A stretch of DNA of 10,354 nt from Kiritimatiellales bacterium (GTDB lineage: Bacteria; Verrucomicrobiota; Kiritimatiellia; Kiritimatiellales; Pontiellaceae): positions 1 through 10,354 of the forward strand of contig DAOUQA010000075.1 in NCBI GenBank assembly GCA_030625905.1, in the 5' to 3' direction. The stretch's first letter is position 1; each line of letters opens with the position of its first letter. The position numbers and the translations under genes are program-made. The notes under the pieces were generated by a model. The model ran no database searches and was not told where the DNA came from. It saw nothing but the letters and a program-made list of their open reading frames with translations. This document shows positions 1 to 5,850 of this stretch, piece by piece.

Positions 1-50
1 GGGCAGGCAGGGATGCCTGCCCCACATGTGGAGCGGGCATCCCTGCCTGC
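1..50. repeat. REP double-hairpin palindrome, left of the RAYT
   Basis: Arms 3-26 and 27-50 are inverted with two imperfect pairs, centred on CACATGTG. Each half is itself a hairpin: GGGCAGGCA, loop GGGA, TGCCTGCCC on the left, and the mirror image with loop TCCC on the right. It may extend beyond the window edge. Read in the cca frame it encodes APHVGQASLPA, closely parallel to the peptide from the other REP. Confidence 0.85.
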
Positions 51-1549
51 TCACTCTGTGCTTCAATATCCAATGAACCGGTTCCTTGCCGATAGGTACC
101 AGATTTCAGCCGCGCCTTTTTCGGGTTGTCCCGAATGTAGGCGGTGTATTTTCCAAGGTGGTATTCCCGACGAACGATATGATCGAAAGATTCATCCATC
201 CATAGGACTCCCGTTTGCCCAAGGAGTTTGTTGATTTGCTGGGCAGAGAAGCCTTTCCATGAATGCATGATGTCCGGCAGGTGGAATCCGATTCCCGGTG
301 CCACTATGAGATGCACATGGTTGGGCATCACGACGTAGTCACCCAGCCGGTAGCGTTCTTTATCGAAGTGGAGCAGGGTCTGTTCGACAATCTCCGAAAC
401 CTCTGGATTCTTCAAAACACAGGAACCATGCCCTTGGTCGAGCCAATCCTGTTGCTTTTTCCGGTAGCGACGGGATTGCTCGCCGAGGTTTTCTTCAGAT
501 TCGGGATTGGGCTGATTGTGCCGCCAAATCTCCAGCTCTTCTTTCCATTGGTTCAGTTTGGCTTTTGCGATGGAGTCGGCCAGCCGGAAGGTGACGAAGT
601 AGATGCGCGAATCCTGCATCCAGTGGGGGATGCGGCGATGGGTGGTGTGCAGGGATTCGGATGGCTCCACGGGGCGGAAGGGATTGGTGGCAAGCTCGTC
701 CTCCGGATGGGCAGACTGGAAAGCCTGCCCCACATGTGGGGCGGACTTTCCAGTCTGCCCTTCATTCATGAGATTGAGCATCAGGACGGTGTGCTCGAAG
801 ACATCGCCTTCGGGGTGGAACTGGGGGGGTTGCTCTTGTCCAACCATGGGAAGGAGCTCGGGCAGGATATGTTCAAGCAGGCCGAGTTTGTGAAGGTGTC
901 CAAGCGCATCGCCGGGCTTGGGACTGTCGGTCAGGATGCCCGTGAGTTCCCTCTCGATCCGTTCGGTACTGATCTTGGCAATCAAGTGCGCCATGTTGTG
1001 GATGGCGCTTTCGGTTGCGGGATCGAGCGCAAAGCCGAGGGTGTGCGCAAAACGAATGGCGCGCAGCATGCGTAAATGGTCTTCCTCGAACCGCTTGGTC
1101 GGATCACCGATCGCGGAGACCACCTTTTTTTCGAGATCGCGCTGACCGTGGACATAGTCGTGGAGCTGCTCTGCGATGGGGTCGTAGAACATGCCGTTGA
1201 TGGTGAAGTCGCGCCGCAAGGCATCTTCCTGGGCAGCGCTGAACATTACAGTTTCGGGGTGGCGGCCATCGAGTGTGCCGGTCTCTTCGCGGAAGGTGGC
1301 CACTTCGACGGTTTCCTTTCCATCGACAACCGCGATGACACCAAAGGCCTTTCCGATCGGGATGGTTTTGGAAAAAAGGGCTTCGACCTCCTCCGGGAGG
1401 GCGTCGGTGGCGACATCGTAGTCCTTCGGCTCGCGACCGAGTAGCTTGTCCCGTACACAGCCTCCGGCGAAAAAGGCGAGAAAGCCTTTGGCTTGCAATG
1501 CCTGAACCACCTTGAACGCGATGTCTTTTTGTCGGATGATTTCGCTCAT
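1..1549 (-). CDS. cca: CCA tRNA nucleotidyltransferase interrupted in frame by a RAYT transposase (chimeric ORF, partial)
   Basis: I read one frame on the minus strand codon by codon from the ATG at 1549-1547 to the window edge, 516 codons, and found no stop. Residues 1-263 are the N-terminal part of a class II CCA-adding enzyme, which builds or repairs the 3' CCA of tRNA in the cytoplasm. They show GGCVRD (29-34), the metal-binding DYD (43-45), EDALRRDFTINGM (108-120) and the neck/HD-like stretch FHPEGDVFEHTVLML, with its His at 253. From G264 the frame enters a REP palindrome, then a full RAYT (about 283-498), then a second REP. The expected second half of the HD-like domain and the tail are absent here and could only lie beyond the left edge. 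The gene diverges from dsbD. No clear Shine-Dalgarno sequence was seen. Whether the chimera is a working enzyme is unknown. The family call is firm, and the continuity of the frame is directly visible. Confidence 0.87.
   Translation of the reverse strand, partial: MSEIIRQKDIAFKVVQALQAKGFLAFFAGGCVRDKLLGREPKDYDVATDALPEEVEALFSKTIPIGKAFGVIAVVDGKETVEVATFREETGTLDGRHPETVMFSAAQEDALRRDFTINGMFYDPIAEQLHDYVHGQRDLEKKVVSAIGDPTKRFEEDHLRMLRAIRFAHTLGFALDPATESAIHNMAHLIAKISTERIERELTGILTDSPKPGDALGHLHKLGLLEHILPELLPMVGQEQPPQFHPEGDVFEHTVLMLNLMNEGQTGKSAPHVGQAFQSAHPEDELATNPFRPVEPSESLHTTHRRIPHWMQDSRIYFVTFRLADSIAKAKLNQWKEELEIWRHNQPNPESEENLGEQSRRYRKKQQDWLDQGHGSCVLKNPEVSEIVEQTLLHFDKERYRLGDYVVMPNHVHLIVAPGIGFHLPDIMHSWKGFSAQQINKLLGQTGVLWMDESFDHIVRREYHLGKYTAYIRDNPKKARLKSGTYRQGTGSLDIEAQSEQAGMPAPHVGQASLPA
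709..760. repeat. REP double-hairpin palindrome, right of the RAYT, inside cca
   Basis: Arms 709-734 and 735-760 match at 24 of 26 positions and are centred on CACATGTG. The left half folds as GGGCAGACT, loop GGAA, AGcCTGCCC; the right half mirrors it with loop TTCC. The core (CCCCACATGTGGGGC) is shared with the copy at 1-50, while the outer stems differ. In frame it encodes SAPHVGQAFQSA, so both strands stay open through it. Confidence 0.88.
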
Positions 1550-1553
1550 ATTT

Positions 1554-1582
1554 CTTTCCCGTTCGGGAAAGTGAACTATAAT
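1554..1582 (+). promoter_or_regulatory. dsbD promoter with overlapping inverted repeat
   Basis: A perfect TATAAT -10 hexamer is at 1577-1582, 38 bases before the dsbD ATG. No good TTGACA lies 16-18 bases upstream. Instead the -35 area is occupied by an inverted repeat, CTTTCCCG (1554-1561), TT, CGGGAAAG (1564-1571). This is placed as an operator would be, and since cca diverges from here it could affect both genes. Repressor or activator binding is inference. Confidence 0.55.
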
Positions 1583-1619
1583 GCGGGTGGTGTGTCGAAG
1601 AAAACATTAAGGAACAACT

Positions 1620-3218
1620 ATGAATAAAATTTTCCCTTGGGTCGTTCTTCTGTTGTTTTGCATGACGTCTGCTTTCGCGCAGTTTGACGATCCGTTCTTA
1701 GTCGAAGCCCGATTGGATGGCAATGTGATACACCTCGAAATCGGTGTTCCGACCAACCATTACCTCTATGCTGACTATCTTAAAGTAACCGATTCGCTGG
1801 GCAATGGGCAGGAACCGCTTGAGCTCCCTGCAACCGCATCGATCACCGATCCGAACACCGGTAAGCCGAAGCCGGTATTCGATCAATCGTTCAAGGCCGT
1901 CTATTCGTGGAAGCCGGCGGATGGCGGGGCGGCCGAATTCCATGTCCAGTATTGGGGCTGCAACGACGAAGTCTGCTTTATCCCGCAAACGAAGGTGGTG
2001 GAGCTGGAGGCCATCGAAAAAGTTTCCGGAGTTGAAAAATCCGATGCCGTCATTCCTGCGGATTGGGAAGCCGAACTCGAAAACTTCCAAGTGATGGAAA
2101 CCGAAGTCGGCTATCAAAAAGCCGAGCCATTCCTACGCTTTCTTGAGCGGGCGGAGAATGATGGGAGTGACAGCGACGTTAGCGGTTTTCGTTTGTTCCT
2201 GACCGACCCGGTGGCCTTCGTTCGCGAATCCGGACTGGTGTGGACGCTTATCTTTATTCTCTTCGGTGGCCTGCTTCTCAACCTGACGCCGTGCGTCTTG
2301 CCGATGATCCCGATCAACCTGGCCATTATCGGTGCCGGCGCGCAGGCGGGCTCGAAAGGGCGCGGCTTTGCCCTCGGCGCAACGTACGGCGTGGGAATTG
2401 CGTTCGCCTATGGTTTGCTGGGTGTCGCGGTCGTGTTAACCGGCTCGCAATTCGGAACCATCCAATCCAATCCATGGTTCAACCTCGTGATCGCCATCAT
2501 CTTTATCGTGCTGGCGCTGGCCATGTTCGATGTCTTCCAGATCGACCTGTCCCGCTTCCAATCCAAGCTGGGCGGCGGGCAGCGGAAACAGGGTAGTTTT
2601 CTGGTGGCATTTTCGATGGGTTCCGTGGCCGCGCTCTTGGCCGGTGCCTGCGTTGCACCGGTGGTGATTGCCGTGCTGGCCTTGGCGACGAACGTCTACG
2701 AAGCCAATGCCGTGGCGGGGTTGGCTCTTCCCTTTATCCTAGGCTTGGGAATGGCCTTGCCGTGGCCGTTTGCCGGTGCGGGGCTCTCCTTTCTCCCCAA
2801 GCCGGGGAAATGGATGGAATATGTCAAATACGCGTTTGGCGTGGGCATCATCTTCTTTGCCTTCTACTACGGAAACCTAAGCTACCGCGCCTTCCGCCCG
2901 ACCGACGTCACCGAACAAGGCGAGGTGATCGGGCACGTGCTTGTTAACGGCTCAACCAACGTTGGGTTGGCCGATGCGCTGGAACAGGCGCGTGCCGACG
3001 GTAAGCCGGTGTTCATCGACTTCTGGGCCAGCTGGTGCAAGAACTGCAAGGCGATGGATAAGACCACCTTCAAGGATGAAATGGTCAAGGCGCGTTTGGA
3101 GGGCTATACCTTTATCAAGTACATCGCCGAAGATCCGGTCGATCCCGAGACCAAGGCCGTGATGGATCACTTCGGGGTGCAGGGCCTTCCTACCTTCGTC
3201 GTGCTCCGCGCTAAATAG
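1620..3218 (+). CDS. dsbD: Thiol:disulfide interchange protein DsbD (short C-terminus)
   Basis: DsbD carries electrons from cytoplasmic thioredoxin across the inner membrane to periplasmic partners. A signal peptide ends near AFA-Q. The periplasmic alpha domain has a C114-x4-C119 pair in WGCNDEVCF. The membrane domain, roughly residues 209-420, carries the transport cysteines C225 (LTPCVLP) and C344 (GACVAP). The thioredoxin-like gamma domain has C473-K-N-C476 in WASWCKNCK and the cis-proline loop GLPTF. About six membrane segments are visible, two fewer than in E. coli DsbD, but the even number still leaves the gamma domain outside. The protein stops about 8 residues after the cis-proline, so the last strand and helix usual in this domain are missing. 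The Shine-Dalgarno sequence AAGGAA is 5 nt before ATG. The gene is convergent with the next one, with a 14-bp gap. Confidence 0.93.
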   Translation: MNKIFPWVVLLLFCMTSAFAQFDDPFLVEARLDGNVIHLEIGVPTNHYLYADYLKVTDSLGNGQEPLELPATASITDPNTGKPKPVFDQSFKAVYSWKPADGGAAEFHVQYWGCNDEVCFIPQTKVVELEAIEKVSGVEKSDAVIPADWEAELENFQVMETEVGYQKAEPFLRFLERAENDGSDSDVSGFRLFLTDPVAFVRESGLVWTLIFILFGGLLLNLTPCVLPMIPINLAIIGAGAQAGSKGRGFALGATYGVGIAFAYGLLGVAVVLTGSQFGTIQSNPWFNLVIAIIFIVLALAMFDVFQIDLSRFQSKLGGGQRKQGSFLVAFSMGSVAALLAGACVAPVVIAVLALATNVYEANAVAGLALPFILGLGMALPWPFAGAGLSFLPKPGKWMEYVKYAFGVGIIFFAFYYGNLSYRAFRPTDVTEQGEVIGHVLVNGSTNVGLADALEQARADGKPVFIDFWASWCKNCKAMDKTTFKDEMVKARLEGYTFIKYIAEDPVDPETKAVMDHFGVQGLPTFVVLRAK

Positions 3219-3232
3219 GGCACGAAGCTGCG

Positions 3233-4000
3233 CTACACGTTTGCCTGTGAAGTCGCTAACGATTCATGCAACATCGAATAGGCCGCGGCGCGGGCGGTGT
3301 TGGCAAATCCGGTGGCGGGAACGAGACCGATGATTGTCGGAGCCATCGCAAGTTGAAACGTGCCGTTGATGGCGACCATTCCGAGTAGCGGCCAAAAGTT
3401 TCCATCCGTCATGTGCCAACTTTCCTTAATGGCTTCGGCGGGGGAGTGGCCCTTTTCGAGCATGAGCAGGCTGACGAAGAAGAGCTTAACATAGATGAAC
3501 AGGCCGAGTGGGAGTAGCAGGAAAAGTAGCAGTACCTTCACAAAGGCTAGGATCATGTGCATGAGCGAAACGAGGACAATCCGCCATGGTGAATATCGGG
3601 TTCGCCGATCCTTCACCGCCATCAGGGAGGTGCAGATGAGAAACACCGCAATGAGCGCCACGAACGGAGCTGCGTAGAGCATGAAGACCATCAGCTTTTC
3701 GGCATAGGCCAGCATCGTCTCGTTGAGTTCGTAGACCAGGGTCTCGGCCTGGTCCAGAGTGTCTTGCTCCAGGGCGGTCACGATTTGCGCGAGGGTCTGA
3801 CCCATCGCCGACGATTCCACCTTGGCCAGTTGCTTCGGCCCGATCTGGAGCAGCATCAGGATACCCGCCAGCAGGCAGAGCGGAAGCCACCACTTGGCAA
3901 ATGCTTTCCAGGCGTTGGAATAGCAGGCTCTCAGCGTGAAGCGGGGTTGTTCCATACTACTATCCATCACTCTCTTGTTAAATTGATCGCTATGAAACAT
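3233..4000 (-). CDS. Multi-pass membrane protein of unknown function
   Basis: The 255-residue product has about five to six hydrophobic segments, in the areas 37-55, 103-128, 140-182 (long, probably two) and 204-235. Between the first two is a polar, acidic, probably extracytoplasmic stretch rich in Leu, Glu and Gln that could be helical. The part KGHSPAEAIKESWHMT followed by a hydrophobic run is reminiscent of DUF975 or glycerophosphodiesterase-type membrane domains, in which a loop precedes a late helix pair. That resemblance is weak and I assign no function. The start is uncertain: ATG at 4000 has AAGGGA directly abutting it, and ATG at 3967 (244 residues) or 3955 (240 residues, MEQPRF, GGA 7 nt upstream) are alternatives. 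The gene is convergent with dsbD. Confidence 0.75.
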   Translation of the reverse strand: MFHSDQFNKRVMDSSMEQPRFTLRACYSNAWKAFAKWWLPLCLLAGILMLLQIGPKQLAKVESSAMGQTLAQIVTALEQDTLDQAETLVYELNETMLAYAEKLMVFMLYAAPFVALIAVFLICTSLMAVKDRRTRYSPWRIVLVSLMHMILAFVKVLLLFLLLPLGLFIYVKLFFVSLLMLEKGHSPAEAIKESWHMTDGNFWPLLGMVAINGTFQLAMAPTIIGLVPATGFANTARAAAYSMLHESLATSQANV

Positions 4001-4090
4001 TCCCTTTGATCATTATTTCCAAAGGAAATTATTTTCCGCTGCGCTTCAAGCACGCCAAATCATATGAACGTTTCTCATGACTAGATTTTT

Positions 4091-4163
4091 ACAAGACGAT
4101 TGATAACAAGACAATGAGAACTCATGGATTCTGGAAAAATAGTCTTGTTATCCATTGTCTTGT
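4091..4163. repeat. Long inverted repeat built from direct repeats (ACAAGAC element)
   Basis: The left arm 4091-4112 and right arm 4142-4163 are inverted over 22 bp with two mismatches, around a 29-nt loop that holds a small hairpin of its own (ATGAG at 4114-4118, CTCAT at 4121-4125). Each arm contains ACAAGAC twice, 15 bases apart, with TGATA or GGATA between the units. It lies in the 209-bp gap between two minus-strand genes. No T-run follows either arm, so it is not an obvious terminator. The rest of the gap shows nothing else I can support. Confidence 0.8.
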
Positions 4164-4209
4164 GAACCTTGTTTTGGTTGCGGCTTTTCCGCGCTAGGGT
4201 TTCCATGGC

Positions 4210-4863
4210 CTATGGACCGACTGCGGGGTTCGATGGTTGATAGACAAAGGAGGGGTAATTATCCTTGCCGGTGCAAATTTTTGTGGAGACCCGGGCAATG
4301 AGTCGGGTCTTGCGCTGGAAGTAGCGCTCGACCGTACCAAACCGTCGAGCAAAAAAACGTACCGGGCCGTTGTGCGGATAGGCATAGACCGATGCAGTAT
4401 AAATCGTTCCCGCCGATCCGGCATCGATGGCGCGAATATGGATCAGTACCTCGTACTTCCCGAAATACCGCTTTCCCTTGGCATGGTAGATCAGATCGAA
4501 CACGGAGTCCGACGTTTGCCTGCGGCACAGCTCGAAAAGATCCGTACGCTGGTTCTTCTCGTTGACGTAGTAATAGGCTCCGTTGCCGGTCCCAACGATG
4601 GGGAAGTCGATGGTGCCATCCTTGGAAACCGAGCGCCGGTATTCCCCTTGGATGCGCTGGACTAAGTCCGGTTGGCTCAGATAGCTGACTGCGGCATCGA
4701 ACCGTGCCGGCAACACCCCGCAGGCTTCCGTTCGGATGCACTTCTTTTCCAGCAGCGCCTTGGCGGCTGCATCATCCAGCAAGCCGACCGTGTTCAGCGC
4801 AAAAACGTTCGACGCCACCATTGCCAGCAGAACCGCCAGACTCTGTAATGAATGCCTTTTCAT
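4210..4863 (-). CDS. Secreted protein of unknown function
   Basis: The 217-residue product begins with a Lys-Arg plus hydrophobic signal peptide, likely cut after SNVFA, so it should be periplasmic or exported. The mature part has four cysteines, including a C-x5-C pair (CIRTEAC, near residues 42-48), that could form disulfides. The rest is mixed polar sequence with several aromatic-rich strands (AYYYVNEK, VRFFARRFG) and no membrane helix. I do not recognise a family. It diverges from mqnD over a 91-bp gap and ends 47 nt before the inverted repeat at 4091-4163. The Shine-Dalgarno sequence is poor, and nothing in the context fixes a role. The neighbourhood with a Dsb-type oxidoreductase is suggestive for a cysteine-containing exported protein, but this is only an inference. 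Confidence 0.7.
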   Translation of the reverse strand: MKRHSLQSLAVLLAMVASNVFALNTVGLLDDAAAKALLEKKCIRTEACGVLPARFDAAVSYLSQPDLVQRIQGEYRRSVSKDGTIDFPIVGTGNGAYYYVNEKNQRTDLFELCRRQTSDSVFDLIYHAKGKRYFGKYEVLIHIRAIDAGSAGTIYTASVYAYPHNGPVRFFARRFGTVERYFQRKTRLIARVSTKICTGKDNYPSFVYQPSNPAVGP

Positions 4864-4954
4864 AGAAAAGCACCATTAGACGGCAATCGCCCACCTCTGT
4901 TCAATGACGTTTTTTGGTTTTGCGCAGGCGGGAAGACTGCAAAGATAGCCGTTC

Positions 4955-5767
4955 ATGAAAAACCACCAACTAAACTGTGCCTATTCCACCTGTCCGAACG
5001 ACACGTTCATCTTTTGCCATTTGGCACAGGAGCCGGACATCAATGTGCACCTGCACGATGTCGAAACCCTCAACCGCTGGGCGTTCGGTGAAAAGTTTGA
5101 TGTCACCAAGCTCTCCTTCCACGCGTGGCTGTTGCTGCAGGACAAATACCAATTGCTCAAGGTTGGCGCGGCCCTCGGGCGGGGCTGCGGGCCGCTTGTG
5201 ATCTGTAGAAAAGACGCGTATCCGCTTGTGCTGCAACATCTGTCACACTTGCGCAAGTGTGACAGCATCGCGGTTCCCGGCGAATACACCACCGCCCACC
5301 TCCTTCTCCGCCTCTGGAATCCGGAAATCAAAAACCGCATCTTCATGCCATTCGATCAAATCATGGATGCCGTCGAATCGGGCAAGGCCAATGCGGGGGT
5401 AATCATCCACGAAGGCCGCTTCGTTTTTGAAGAGCGCGGGTTCTACTGCTTGCAGGATTTGGGCGAATGGTGGGAGGGCGAGACCGGTCTGCCGATCCCG
5501 CTCGGATGCATCGCCGCGAAGAAAAGCCTCGGAGCGGAACGCATCGCTGAAATCGAGCAACAATTGGAACAGTCGATCCAAGCCGCATTCGCCGATCCGG
5601 ATTCAACCACCGAATATGTAAAGGCTCATGCGCAGGAACTCGACGATGATGTCATCCGTCGGCACATCGAAACCTACGTCAACGACTTTACCCTCGACCT
5701 CGGCGATGAAGGCCGTGCGGCGATTGAAAAACTTAAACAAATGGCCGGGAATGCGGGGATAATTTAA
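4955..5767 (+). CDS. mqnD: 1,4-dihydroxy-6-naphthoate synthase MqnD
   Basis: MqnD converts cyclic dehypoxanthinylfutalosine to 1,4-dihydroxy-6-naphthoate in the futalosine menaquinone pathway. It has a periplasmic-binding-protein-like fold but acts in the cytoplasm. Seen here are YSTCPNDTFIF (10-20), DVETLNRWAF, KLSFHAWLLL, the glycine loop LGRGCGPL (about 74-81), VPGEYTTAHLLL (107-118) and IIHEGRF with His152. That His fits the position of the catalytic histidine described for the Thermus enzyme. The 270-residue length is normal. Residues 96-104 (LSHLRKCDS), just before the conserved IAVPG strand, are encoded by a perfect 24-bp palindrome. It is the first gene of the menaquinone cluster and is followed after 2 nt by an intergenic palindrome. 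No strong Shine-Dalgarno sequence was found; the start is set by alignment of the N-terminal motif. Confidence 0.93.
   Translation: MKNHQLNCAYSTCPNDTFIFCHLAQEPDINVHLHDVETLNRWAFGEKFDVTKLSFHAWLLLQDKYQLLKVGAALGRGCGPLVICRKDAYPLVLQHLSHLRKCDSIAVPGEYTTAHLLLRLWNPEIKNRIFMPFDQIMDAVESGKANAGVIIHEGRFVFEERGFYCLQDLGEWWEGETGLPIPLGCIAAKKSLGAERIAEIEQQLEQSIQAAFADPDSTTEYVKAHAQELDDDVIRRHIETYVNDFTLDLGDEGRAAIEKLKQMAGNAGII
5241..5264. repeat. Perfect 24-bp palindrome inside mqnD
   Basis: TGTCACACTTGC is followed immediately by its exact reverse complement, with the centre between 5252 and 5253. It shares the core CACACYTGCGCARGTGTG with the palindrome in the ubiD-family gene at 9024-9045. It encodes residues 96-104 of MqnD without breaking the frame. 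Confidence 0.92.
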
Positions 5768-5769
5768 TA

Positions 5770-5829
5770 GCAACGGATTGATATAAGCAACGGATGGCAG
5801 GAGATCCGCTGCTTATATCAATCCGTTGC
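5770..5829. repeat. Intergenic palindrome copy A (GCAACGGAT family)
   Basis: The left arm 5770-5795 is GCAACGGAT, TGATATAA, GCAACGGAT. The right arm 5804-5829 is its reverse complement at 25 of 26 positions (one T to C at 5809). The loop is GGCAGGAG. It fills most of the mqnD-mqnBP gap, starting 2 nt after the mqnD stop and ending 21 nt before the mqnBP ATG. In mRNA it would form a long stem, a plausible RNase III or stability site. Confidence 0.93.
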
Positions 5830-5850
5830 AGGAAATCACTTGGGTTTTTA

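Larger units (their letters stand above)
1..760 (-). mobile_element. RAYT (REP-associated tyrosine transposase, Y1/HUH type) flanked by REP pairs
   Basis: Chimera residues about 283-498 form a complete-looking RAYT. The N-terminal landmark is HRRIPHW followed by YFVTFRLADS, the HUH motif is PNHVHLIV (H411, H413), and the candidate catalytic tyrosine is Y471 in AYIRDNP. RAYTs are single-strand nucleases related to IS200/IS605 transposases, and they act on or arise with REP palindromes. Here one REP pair sits at 709-760 and another at 1-50, so the unit is a gene between two REPs (a REPtron layout). It lies in the same orientation and frame as cca and has no start codon of its own that is clearly preferred; ATG at 619-617 is one option. 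The right boundary is near 760. The left boundary may lie outside the window. No target-site duplication can be judged. Confidence 0.85.

Noticed and set aside
263..1075. A 270-codon plus-strand open frame over the cca/RAYT region.
   Set aside because: The minus strand carries clear family motifs through the same bases. The plus frame has no recognisable domain and stays open as an antisense shadow.
3216..3277. Readthrough or recoding of the dsbD TAG stop.
   Set aside because: The following 19 codons show no likeness to the missing thioredoxin-domain end, and there is no recoding signal that I can recognise.
4091..4163. A rho-independent terminator for the secreted-protein gene.
   Set aside because: The stem is long but AT-rich, has a 29-nt loop, and has no T-run after either arm.
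5794..5850. An upstream start for mqnB-mqnP at ATG 5794.
   Set aside because: It lies in the intergenic palindrome, and the family N-terminus MIGILFATEMEAKP begins exactly at 5851.
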